Assembly: GCA_002455375.1 (NCBI GenBank) | Contig: DKKR01000085.1 | Location: 13,090-21,872, forward strand | Direction of reading: 5' to 3' | Origin: Bacteroidetes bacterium UBA6661 | GTDB taxonomy: Bacteria > Bacteroidota > Bacteroidia > AKYH767-A > OLB10 | DNA: 8,783 bases | Shown here: positions 1-6,173 of the stretch, piece after piece | Position numbering within the stretch: the first letter of the stretch is position 1 | Layout: each line of letters opens with the position of its first letter | Position numbers and translations under genes: made by a program | Notes under the pieces: generated by a model | Told to the model about the DNA's origin: nothing | What the model saw: the letters and a program-made list of their open reading frames with translations, nothing else | Database searches by the model: none

Positions 1-1
1 C

Positions 2-130
2 TTACATAACCGTTGTATGATAACAGGTCGTCCGAGAGGTTATATGCGTCAGTTTGGAATTTCACGCGTACTGTTTCGCAAAATGGCTTTAGAAGGAAAA
101 ATTGCCGGAGTAACAAAAGCCAGTTGGTAA
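2..130 (+). CDS. rpsN: 30S ribosomal protein S14 (uS14), 3' part only
   Basis: This is the C-terminal 42 codons of S14, cut by the left edge and ending in TAA at 128-130. S14 sits in the head of the 30S subunit and helps assemble the 16S 3' domain. The visible protein carries the family's conserved core, TGRPRGYMRQFGISR, and ends in the typical KASW. Only one cysteine is visible (in HNRC), whereas zinc-type S14 has a CxxC..CxxC ribbon in this region, so this looks like the zinc-free form. The N-terminal half lies outside the window, so total length cannot be given. It leads into rpsH after a 30 nt A/T-rich spacer, the usual rpsN-rpsH order of the spc cluster. Identification is firm from the motif and its neighbours. 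Confidence 0.96.
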   Translation, partial: LHNRCMITGRPRGYMRQFGISRVLFRKMALEGKIAGVTKASW

Positions 131-160
131 TATTAAACAATAATTAGAAAAATAATTAAA

Positions 161-559
161 ATGACCGATCCGATATCAGATTATTTGACACGTTTGCGTA
201 ATGCCGTTAAGGCCAATCACCGCATCGTAGAAGTACCTGCATCAAATACTAAAAAAGAAATTACCAAAATACTTTTTGACAAAGGGTATATTGCAAACTA
301 TAAGTTTGAAGAAACTGACAATAAGCAGGGAAATATAAAAGTTGCTTTAAAATACAATCCTGTAACCAAAATGCCGGCAATTACGCGCCTTAAACGTGTT
401 AGCCGTCCGGGTTTAAGAAAGTATGTTAGTCATGATCGTTTACCAAGAATTATTAATGGTCTTGGTGTGGCAATCATCTCTACAAGCAAAGGAATTATGA
501 CTGACAAAGAAGCACGTCAGCTGCATGTTGGTGGTGAAGTTTTATGTTATATTTATTAA
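161..559 (+). CDS. rpsH: 30S ribosomal protein S8 (uS8)
   Basis: S8 is a primary 16S rRNA-binding protein that organises the central domain of the 30S subunit. In E. coli it also represses the spc operon by binding its mRNA. The product has 132 residues, against 130 in E. coli. The N-terminus (MTDPISDYLTRLRNA) is typical. The C-terminal family signature lies at about residues 102-120, with STSKGIMTDKEAR clearly visible. The ATG is preceded by an A/T-rich run (AATAATTAAA) with no Shine-Dalgarno. It lies 11 nt before rplF. Whether S8 autoregulates here cannot be judged, because the E. coli-type target at rplE would lie upstream of the window. Confidence 0.98.
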   Translation: MTDPISDYLTRLRNAVKANHRIVEVPASNTKKEITKILFDKGYIANYKFEETDNKQGNIKVALKYNPVTKMPAITRLKRVSRPGLRKYVSHDRLPRIINGLGVAIISTSKGIMTDKEARQLHVGGEVLCYIY

Positions 560-570
560 TTTAAGAAAGC

Positions 571-1125
571 ATGTCACGAATAGGGAAATTACCGGTTTCA
601 GTACCATCAGGTGTTCAGGTTAATGTACAAGGAAATACAGTTTCTGTAAAAGGTCCAAAGGGTACATTATCTCAAACAATTGCAGATGGGATTACCTTAG
701 AAATGGAAGAGAATAAAGTTGTTGTTAAACGCAGCACAGAGCAAAAACGTCATAAGTCATTGCATGGCTTGTATCGTTCATTGCTTGCTAACATGATTAA
801 AGGAGTATCACAAGGATATAAGATTGAGCAGGAACTGGTGGGTGTAGGATACCGTGCCAGTAATCAAGGTCAGATGCTTGATTTAGTACTTGGTCATTCT
901 CACCATGTGGTATTTGAACTGCCAACAGAAGTTAAAGTAAGCACAAAGACAGAGCGTGGTAGCAATCCTACCATCATTCTTGAAAGTCACGATAAACAAC
1001 TTATCGGACAGGTTGCTGCAAAAATAAGATCACTTCGTAAGCCTGAACCATACAAAGGAAAAGGTATCAAGTTTGTGGGTGAAGTATTGAGAAGAAAAGC
1101 TGGAAAATCAGCTGCTAAAAAATAA
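571..1125 (+). CDS. rplF: 50S ribosomal protein L6 (uL6)
   Basis: L6 binds 23S rRNA near the factor-binding (sarcin-ricin) region at the base of the L7/L12 stalk. The protein has 184 residues, against about 177 in E. coli, and starts with the typical MSRIGKLPV. It has the two tandem L6 alpha/beta domains (roughly residues 1-82 and 83-184). The family signature PEPYKGKGI is at residues 158-166, followed by a basic tail rich in Lys and Ala. The start has no Shine-Dalgarno; the upstream sequence is AATTTAAGAAAGC. It is 11 nt after rpsH and 13 nt before rplR, so it is co-transcribed with them. No oddities are seen. Confidence 0.98.
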   Translation: MSRIGKLPVSVPSGVQVNVQGNTVSVKGPKGTLSQTIADGITLEMEENKVVVKRSTEQKRHKSLHGLYRSLLANMIKGVSQGYKIEQELVGVGYRASNQGQMLDLVLGHSHHVVFELPTEVKVSTKTERGSNPTIILESHDKQLIGQVAAKIRSLRKPEPYKGKGIKFVGEVLRRKAGKSAAKK

Positions 1126-1138
1126 GTAAAGTAAGAAA

Positions 1139-1489
1139 ATGAAGAATTCTAAAGATTCACGCAGGCTTAAAATCCGCAAACGTATTCGCGGAAAAATCAA
1201 AGGTACTAATGAGCAGCCAAGATTGTCTGTTTTCAGAAGTAATAAGCAGATTTATGCACAGATAATTGATGATGTTGCCGGCCAGACATTGGCAGCAGCT
1301 TCATCTGCTGAAAATGGTGCAGCTAAAGGTACTAAGGTTGAAATTTCAACTTCAGTTGGCAAAATGATTGCTGAAAGAGCAGCAGCTAAAGGTATAACCA
1401 AAGTAACATTCGACAGAGGTGGATATTTGTTTCATGGCCGTGTAAAAGCATTGGCTGATGGTGCAAGAGAAGGCGGATTAAAATTCTAA
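1139..1489 (+). CDS. rplR: 50S ribosomal protein L18 (uL18)
   Basis: L18 binds 5S rRNA and, with L5, attaches it to the central protuberance of the large subunit. The protein has 116 residues, against 117 in E. coli. It has a highly basic N-terminus (RRLKIRKRIRGKIKG), the RLSVFRSNKQIYAQIIDD core at about residues 28-45, and the conserved C-terminal end GRVKALADGAREGGLKF. An Ala/Gly-rich segment at about 51-62 matches the variable loop of the family. The ATG follows AGTAAGAAA, so there is no strong Shine-Dalgarno. It lies 13 nt after rplF and 9 nt before rpsE in the standard spc order. Confidence 0.98.
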   Translation: MKNSKDSRRLKIRKRIRGKIKGTNEQPRLSVFRSNKQIYAQIIDDVAGQTLAAASSAENGAAKGTKVEISTSVGKMIAERAAAKGITKVTFDRGGYLFHGRVKALADGAREGGLKF

Positions 1490-1498
1490 AACGAAACA

Positions 1499-2017
1499 AT
1501 GATAGCAACAGCAAATAAAAGAGTTAAACCGGGCGAAATCGAATTAAAGGACAGGCTCGTAGCAGTAAACAGAGTAACTAAGGTTACCAAAGGTGGAAGA
1601 ACATTTTCTTTTGCAGCCATTGTTGTGGTTGGTGATGAGAAAGGTGTTGTAGGCTATGGCTTAGGAAAAGCAAAAGAGGTTACTGATGCAATTACCAAAG
1701 CTATTGATGATGCAAAGAAGAACTTAGTGAAGGTTACAGTTCATAAAACTACTGTTCCTCATGAACAAGATGCTGCTTTCGGTGGTGCAAAAGTGTTTTT
1801 AAAGCCGGCAGCACCAGGTACGGGTGTAATTGCAGGTGGTGCCATGCGTGCAGTTCTTGAAAGTGTGGGAATAAGTGATGTATTAGCTAAGTCAAAAGGA
1901 TCTTCAAATCCACATAACGTGGTAAAAGCAACCATTACAGCTTTAGCTATGATGCGTGATGCTGTAACCGTAGCTAATCAGCGTGGTGTAGATTTAAACA
2001 AAGTATTTAACGGGTAA
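1499..2017 (+). CDS. rpsE: 30S ribosomal protein S5 (uS5)
   Basis: S5 lies on the back of the 30S subunit near the neck, helps control decoding accuracy, and contacts the spectinomycin site. The product has 172 residues, against 167 in E. coli. The N-terminal double-stranded-RNA-binding-like domain carries the family signature at about residues 33-61 (GRTFSFAAIVVVGDE, then GYGLGKAKEV). The loop TKVTKGGR at 27-34 corresponds to the region where E. coli spectinomycin-resistance changes map, and it looks wild type, though this is judged by eye. The C-terminal domain has PGTGVIAGGAMRAVLE at about 106-121. The start has no Shine-Dalgarno (AAAACGAAACA upstream). Spacers are 9 nt and 10 nt. Confidence 0.98.
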   Translation: MIATANKRVKPGEIELKDRLVAVNRVTKVTKGGRTFSFAAIVVVGDEKGVVGYGLGKAKEVTDAITKAIDDAKKNLVKVTVHKTTVPHEQDAAFGGAKVFLKPAAPGTGVIAGGAMRAVLESVGISDVLAKSKGSSNPHNVVKATITALAMMRDAVTVANQRGVDLNKVFNG

Positions 2018-2027
2018 TATTATACTC

Positions 2028-2210
2028 ATGGGAAAAGTAATTATCAAACAAGTAAAAAGCGGAATTGATCGCAATAAAAATCAGAAGCTAACACTAAAAG
2101 CTTTAGGTTTAAGAAAAGTATATCATTCTGTAGAAAAAGAAAACACTGATCAGATAAAAGGAATGATCGAAAAAGTTAGACATCTGGTTGAGGTAACAGA
2201 AATCAAATAA
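2028..2210 (+). CDS. rpmD: 50S ribosomal protein L30 (uL30)
   Basis: L30 is a small large-subunit protein that contacts 23S and 5S rRNA. The 60 residues match the usual bacterial size of about 59. The family pattern is visible: an initial beta strand (KVIIKQVKSGI), then LKALGLRKVYHSVE at about residues 24-37, then a helix ending in VRHLVEV. The start ATG is at 2028, 10 nt after rpsE, with the upstream sequence TAATATTATACTC and no Shine-Dalgarno. Its place between rpsE and rplO is the conserved position in the cluster. The gene is absent from some bacterial lineages but is intact here. Confidence 0.97.
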   Translation: MGKVIIKQVKSGIDRNKNQKLTLKALGLRKVYHSVEKENTDQIKGMIEKVRHLVEVTEIK

Positions 2211-2221
2211 GAAAAAGCGTT

Positions 2222-2674
2222 ATGAATTTAAGTAATTTAAAACCTGCCAAAGGTTCAACAAAGAAAAGCAAAAGAATAGGTCGCGGTGAAGGCTCTGGTC
2301 ATGGTGGAACATCTACACGTGGTCATAAAGGAGCACAATCACGCTCAGGATATTCGCGCAAATTTGGTTTTGAAGGCGGTCAGATGCCCCTTCAGAGAAG
2401 GGTACCTAAATCAGGATTCAAAAATTTCTTCAGAGTTGAATATACAGGTATCAACTTAGATGTACTTCAGAAACTAAATGAGAAATTTGGTTTAACAGAA
2501 ATTGATCATAGCATTCTTTGCGAAAAAGGATTGATTTCAAAGCGTGAGTTGGTAAAAATACTCGGACGTGGCGAATTGAAAGTTAAAATGAATGTAAAAG
2601 CACATGCATTTTCAGATACTGCAAAAAATGCAATTGAAGCCGCTGGAGGCACAACCACCATTCAAGAAAAATAA
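2222..2674 (+). CDS. rplO: 50S ribosomal protein L15 (uL15)
   Basis: L15 is a late-assembling 23S rRNA-binding protein that threads a long, glycine- and arginine-rich N-terminal extension into the large subunit. The product has 150 residues, against 144 in E. coli. The extension is visible at about residues 19-65 (GRGEGSGHGGTSTRGHKG, then the RKFGFEGGQMPLQRRVPK region). The C-terminal family signature spans about 112-143, with KILGRGELK at its start and AFSDTAKNAIEAAGG at its end. The final base of its TAA stop (2674) is also the first base of the secY ATG, so translation of the two is probably coupled. Confidence 0.98.
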   Translation: MNLSNLKPAKGSTKKSKRIGRGEGSGHGGTSTRGHKGAQSRSGYSRKFGFEGGQMPLQRRVPKSGFKNFFRVEYTGINLDVLQKLNEKFGLTEIDHSILCEKGLISKRELVKILGRGELKVKMNVKAHAFSDTAKNAIEAAGGTTTIQEK

Positions 2675-4035
2675 TGAAAGAACTGATTCAAACATTAAGG
2701 AACATATTCAAGATTGAAGAGCTTAGAACTAAACTCCTCAACACCTTTTTTTATATTGCCATTTATCGTCTTGCCTCGCATATTGTATTGCCGGGTGTGG
2801 ACCCTCAGCAGCTTGGGAATTTAAAGAATCAGGCATCTCAGGGGATTTTTGGTTTATTGGATATGTTTGCAGGTGGAGCCTTTTCACAGGCATCAATCGT
2901 TGCACTGGGAATTATGCCATATATCTCGGCCTCAATTGTTGTGCAAATATTAGGAATTGCCGTTCCCTACTTTCAGAAAATGCAAAAAGAAGGGGAGAGT
3001 GGTCGTAACCGAATGAATCAGATTACACGTTGGCTTACGGTGTTGGTAGTTGCCGGTCAGGCACCAGGTTATTTAGTTAACTTAAGGGCTCAGGCACAGT
3101 CTGCAATTGTAGCATACGCCAACCCTGATGCATTTTCACCGACAATGTGGTGGATTACATCTATCATCATTCTTATTGCAGGTACTTTATTTGTGATGTG
3201 GCTGGGTGAACGAATTCAGGAAAAAGGAATCGGAAATGGTATTTCATTACTTATCATGGTGGGTATTATTGCCCGATTACCATTTGCCTTACGAGATGAG
3301 TTTTTAGCACGACTCAATCAAACAGGTGGCGGACTAATCATGTTCCTTGTTGAATTGGTTGCCTTGTTTGCTGTCGTTGTAATCAGTATTTTATTGGTGC
3401 AAGGTACTCGTAAAATACCGGTACAGTTTGCAAAAAAAATAATTGGTAACAGACAGTACGGTGGCGTACGTCAGTATATTCCTTTAAAGGTAAATGCGGC
3501 AGGTGTAATGCCAATCATCTTTGCCCAGGCAATTATGTTTATTCCGGCTACAGTAGCACAATTTTTTCCTGAGTCATCTTCAATGCAGGGTATTGCACAT
3601 TCTTTAACAGATTTCCATTCTGTTTGGTACAATGTCACCTTCGCAATATTGATTATATTATTCACATACTTCTATACTGCCATCACGGTTAATCCTAATC
3701 AAATGGCTGATGATATGAAGAAAAATGGTGGCTTTATTCCCGGCATTAAGCCAGGCAGGCAAACAGCATCCTTTATTGATGATGTGATGTCTAAAATAAC
3801 TTTGCCGGGTTCTATATTTTTAGCAATCGTTGCCATCCTGCCTGCATTTGCAAAAATATTAGGTACCAGTACCAACTTTGCTCAATTTTATGGTGGCACA
3901 TCATTGTTGATTCTTGTTGGTGTAATTCTGGATACCTTACAACAGGTAGAAAGTCATTTGTTGATGAGACATTACGATGGATTAATGAAATCAGGACGTA
4001 TTAAAGGACGCACATCCATTAATGCACCTGTTTAA
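2674..4035 (+). CDS. secY: Protein translocase channel subunit SecY
   Basis: SecY forms the protein-conducting channel of the inner membrane. With SecE and SecG, and driven by SecA or the ribosome, it exports or inserts proteins. The product has 453 residues, against 443 in E. coli. Ten hydrophobic segments fall at about 22-40, 75-97, 117-137, 157-177, 188-205, 222-243, 272-292, 318-338, 376-396 and 407-427. The first SecY signature is at 74-91 (ALGIMPYISASIVVQ) and the second at 176-194 (WLGERIQEKGIGNGIS). The cytoplasmic loop before segment 9 reads GGFIPGIKPG, with Lys359 where E. coli has the functionally important Arg357. The ATG overlaps the rplO stop by one base. No adk follows it, unlike in Bacillus. 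Confidence 0.98.
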   Translation: MKELIQTLRNIFKIEELRTKLLNTFFYIAIYRLASHIVLPGVDPQQLGNLKNQASQGIFGLLDMFAGGAFSQASIVALGIMPYISASIVVQILGIAVPYFQKMQKEGESGRNRMNQITRWLTVLVVAGQAPGYLVNLRAQAQSAIVAYANPDAFSPTMWWITSIIILIAGTLFVMWLGERIQEKGIGNGISLLIMVGIIARLPFALRDEFLARLNQTGGGLIMFLVELVALFAVVVISILLVQGTRKIPVQFAKKIIGNRQYGGVRQYIPLKVNAAGVMPIIFAQAIMFIPATVAQFFPESSSMQGIAHSLTDFHSVWYNVTFAILIILFTYFYTAITVNPNQMADDMKKNGGFIPGIKPGRQTASFIDDVMSKITLPGSIFLAIVAILPAFAKILGTSTNFAQFYGGTSLLILVGVILDTLQQVESHLLMRHYDGLMKSGRIKGRTSINAPV

Positions 4036-4046
4036 AATATAAAATT

Positions 4047-4868
4047 GTGCAGATTGAATATCGCTCCAAAGAGGAGATTGATTTAATTAGAGTTAGTTCT
4101 TTACTTGTTGGAAAAACCATTGCAGAAGTTGCCAAACACCTGCGAGATGGAATAACGACCGGAGAGTTGGATAAGATTGCAGAAGATTTTATCCGCTCAC
4201 ATGAAGCTGTGCCTGCTTTTAAAGGCTATCATGGATTCAGCGGTTCGTTATGCATATCGGTTAATGCCGAAGTGGTTCACGGAATCCCGGGAGCAAGAGT
4301 GTTGCATCTTGGAGATATTGTGTCACTTGATTGTGGGGTAGTTAAAAACGGATATTATGGTGATTCGGCCTACACCTTCGCTATCGGTGAAGTAGATCAG
4401 CAGGCAATAAAACTACTGCAGGTCACACGCGAATGCCTTTATCTTGGAATAGAGAAGGCAGTTGCCGGTAACAGGATGGGTGATGTAAGCAGCAATATCC
4501 AAAAACATGCAGAGGCAAATGGATTTGGTGTTGTTCGTGAATTGGTAGGCCATGGCATAGGGAAGAAGCTTCATGAGAAGCCCGAAGTACCAAATTATGG
4601 TAAGGCAGGGCAAGGATTGTTGTTGAAACCCGGGTTGGTTATAGCAATTGAACCTATGATAAACATGGGAACAAAGAATGTAAAGCAACTCAATGATGGA
4701 TGGACAATTGTAACAGCAGATCAAAAGCCTGCCGCACATTTTGAACATACAATTGCAGTGGATAATGTAAAGGCAGAGATTCTGTCTTCATTTGAAGAGA
4801 TAGAAAAGAGTGAAAAAGAGAATTTAAATTTATATAAAATAGATTATAAGCAACATATTATAGCATAG
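4047..4868 (+). CDS. map: Type I methionine aminopeptidase, GTG start
   Basis: This cytosolic metalloenzyme removes the initiator Met from nascent proteins whose second residue is small. The pita-bread fold is complete in 273 residues, against 264 in E. coli. All five metal ligands are visible: Asp95 (SLDCG), Asp106 (GYYGDSAYT), His169 (VGHGIG), Glu202 (IEPM) and Glu233 (HFEHT). The substrate-binding His78 (VVHGIP) is also present. The start is taken as GTG 4047: it gives MQIEYRSKEEI, which matches the family N-terminus. No in-frame ATG lies between it and the preceding secY stop, and the first internal Met (residue 144) would delete half the active site. The last 20 or so residues, after the usual end near SSFEEIE, form a charged tail of unknown role. 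Confidence 0.97.
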   Translation: MQIEYRSKEEIDLIRVSSLLVGKTIAEVAKHLRDGITTGELDKIAEDFIRSHEAVPAFKGYHGFSGSLCISVNAEVVHGIPGARVLHLGDIVSLDCGVVKNGYYGDSAYTFAIGEVDQQAIKLLQVTRECLYLGIEKAVAGNRMGDVSSNIQKHAEANGFGVVRELVGHGIGKKLHEKPEVPNYGKAGQGLLLKPGLVIAIEPMINMGTKNVKQLNDGWTIVTADQKPAAHFEHTIAVDNVKAEILSSFEEIEKSEKENLNLYKIDYKQHIIA

Positions 4869-4881
4869 TAAGATTAGATTA

Positions 4882-5100
4882 ATGGCAAAGCAGACATCAA
4901 TAGAGCAGGACGGAACGATTACAGAAGCGTTGAGCAATGCTATGTTCAGGGTGGAACTGGAAAACGGACATGAAATAATTGCCCACATTTCAGGAAAGAT
5001 GAGAATGAACTACATTAAAATTCTACCCGGTGATAAAGTAAAGATTGAAATGTCACCTTATGATCTGACAAAAGGAAGAATAACTTATCGTTATAAATAA
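4882..5100 (+). CDS. infA: Translation initiation factor IF-1
   Basis: IF-1 is a single OB-fold protein that occupies the 30S A site during initiation and works with IF-2 and IF-3. The 72 residues equal the E. coli length. The sequence is very close to the family consensus, with MFRVELENGHEIIAHISGKM at residues 21-40, then NYIKILPGDKVKIEMSPYDL, and the end KGRITYRYK. The ATG follows GTAAGATTAGATTA with no clear Shine-Dalgarno, 13 nt after map. Placing infA between map and rpmJ matches the Gram-positive-like and Bacteroidota arrangement; in E. coli infA lies elsewhere. Confidence 0.98.
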   Translation: MAKQTSIEQDGTITEALSNAMFRVELENGHEIIAHISGKMRMNYIKILPGDKVKIEMSPYDLTKGRITYRYK

Positions 5101-5131
5101 TTGAGATAACGCATTAGAATAAATTAAGAAG

Positions 5132-5248
5132 ATGAAAGTTAAACCAAGTTTAAAGAAAAGAAGCGTTGATTGTAAAATCGTTAGACGCAACGGTAAATTG
5201 TATGTAATTAATAAAAAGAATCCACGCTTTAAGCAGCGTCAGGGATAA
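5132..5248 (+). CDS. rpmJ: 50S ribosomal protein L36 (bL36), zinc-free form
   Basis: L36 is the smallest ribosomal protein, embedded in 23S rRNA of the large subunit. The ORF is ATG 5132 to TAA 5246-5248, 38 codons, the standard length. The protein begins MKVKPSLKKRSVDCKIVRR and ends KNPRFKQRQG, which fits the family from end to end. Zinc-type L36 has ligands at residues 11, 14, 27 and 33 (Cys, Cys, Cys, His). Here those positions are Ser11, Cys14, Asn27 and Phe33, so three of the four are lost and zinc binding is not expected. It is too short for a length-filtered gene search but is clearly real, lying 31 nt after infA and 46 nt before rpsM. Confidence 0.97.
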   Translation: MKVKPSLKKRSVDCKIVRRNGKLYVINKKNPRFKQRQG

Positions 5249-5294
5249 TTACATCTTAAAAATTAATTGTAACAAAGAAAATAGTTAATATAAA

Positions 5295-5672
5295 ATGGCT
5301 CGAATAGCAGGTATAGATTTACCAAGAAACAAAAGAGGTGAAATAGGCCTTACTTATATTTTTGGTATAGGACGTTCAACAGCTCAACAGATTCTTGATG
5401 AGTGCGGAATTTCGTACGATAAAAAAGTAGATCAGTGGAATGATGATGAACTGAATAAAATCCGTTCATTCATTAACGATAATCTGAAAATAGAAGGTGC
5501 TTTACGTTCAGAAACACAGTTGAATATTAAACGTCTGATGGATATCGGTAGCTACCGTGGTGTTCGTCATCGTTTGGGATTGCCTGTGCGCGGACAAAGA
5601 ACCAAAAACAACTGCCGCACACGTAAGGGTAAGCGTAAAACAGTTGCTAACAAGAAAAAAGTAACTAAGTAA
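5295..5672 (+). CDS. rpsM: 30S ribosomal protein S13 (uS13)
   Basis: S13 sits in the 30S head, bridges to the large subunit (contacts with L5 and 23S helix 38), and touches the P-site tRNA with its C-terminal tail. The protein has 125 residues, against 118 in E. coli. The N-terminus MARIAGIDLPRNKRGEIGLT, the helix-hairpin-like YIFGIGRSTAQQIL at about 21-34, and the family signature at about 84-110 (SYRGVRHRLGLPVRGQRT) are all present. The tail is strongly basic (KGKRKTVANKKKVTK). The ATG follows GTTAATATAAA without a Shine-Dalgarno. It opens the alpha-type half of the cluster. No room exists in the 46 nt upstream for a large E. coli-type S4 pseudoknot leader. Confidence 0.98.
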   Translation: MARIAGIDLPRNKRGEIGLTYIFGIGRSTAQQILDECGISYDKKVDQWNDDELNKIRSFINDNLKIEGALRSETQLNIKRLMDIGSYRGVRHRLGLPVRGQRTKNNCRTRKGKRKTVANKKKVTK

Positions 5673-5684
5673 TTGGAATAAAAT

Positions 5685-5704
5685 GTTCCCTTTTTAAGGG
5701 GAAT
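5685..5704 (+). promoter_or_regulatory. Small hairpin in the rpsM-rpsK spacer
   Basis: TTCCC (5686-5690) can pair with GGGAA (5699-5703) around the loop TTTTTAAG, and two further pairs form if one G is bulged (CCCTT with AAGGG). It is the only G/C-containing structure in an otherwise A/T-rich 50 nt spacer. No U-tract follows it on the + strand, so it does not look like a terminator. It might be an mRNA processing or protection element, or a protein-binding site, but five or so base pairs could also arise by chance. The function is not established from sequence. Confidence 0.3.
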
Positions 5705-5722
5705 AACAATAAATAAACAATA

Positions 5723-6127
5723 ATGGCAAAACAACAACAAGGAGCAGCTGCAAAAACAGCAAAAAAGAAGGTGGTAAAAGTTGAGGCGACCGGTGAGGCG
5801 CATATCAATGCAACTTTCAATAACATTATTATCAGCCTGACGAATTTGCAAGGCCAAGTGATTTCTTGGGCAAGTGCAGGCAAAATGGGCTTCAAAGGAT
5901 CTAAGAAAAACACACCTTATGCAGCACAGCTGGCAGCAGCTGATTGCGCAAAAACAGCGTACGACTTAGGTCTTAGAAAGGTAAAAGTATTTGTTAGAGG
6001 ACCCGGAGCAGGTCGCGAATCTGCAATCCGAACGCTTAACGCTTCAGGAGTTGAGGTAAGCGAAATTCTGGACATCACCCCAATACCACATAACGGATGT
6101 CGCCCTCCTAAAAGAAGAAGGATATAA
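5723..6127 (+). CDS. rpsK: 30S ribosomal protein S11 (uS11)
   Basis: S11 lies on the 30S platform, close to the 3' end of 16S rRNA and the mRNA exit path. The product has 134 residues, against 129 in E. coli. After a Gln/Ala/Lys-rich N-terminal segment (residues 1-20), the conserved fold begins at GEAHINATFNNIIISLT. Further conserved blocks are SAGKMGFKGSKKNTPYAAQ at 51-69 and KVFVRGPGAGRESAIRTL at 88-105. The invariant C-terminus HNGCRPPKRRRI ends the protein. The ATG is preceded by AAATAAACAATA with no Shine-Dalgarno. It sits in the standard place between rpsM and rpsD. Confidence 0.98.
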   Translation: MAKQQQGAAAKTAKKKVVKVEATGEAHINATFNNIIISLTNLQGQVISWASAGKMGFKGSKKNTPYAAQLAAADCAKTAYDLGLRKVKVFVRGPGAGRESAIRTLNASGVEVSEILDITPIPHNGCRPPKRRRI

Positions 6128-6173
6128 TTTATTATCACAAGTTAGTTTAAAATTAAAATATTAGAATAATACA

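Noticed and set aside
2015..2022. A perfect 8-base palindrome TAATATTA between rpsE and rpmD
   Set aside because: Pure A/T palindromes of this length are expected often by chance in such spacers, and it includes the rpsE stop codon.
4413..4748. A 111-codon minus-strand ORF inside map
   Set aside because: It is antisense to a fully conserved enzyme gene, has no recognisable domain, and its composition is what the reverse of map would give.
5567..5913. Two minus-strand ORFs crossing the rpsM-rpsK spacer
   Set aside because: They are shadows of the Lys- and Ala-rich codons of rpsM and rpsK, which read as Phe-, Leu- and Cys-rich on the other strand; no family is recognised.
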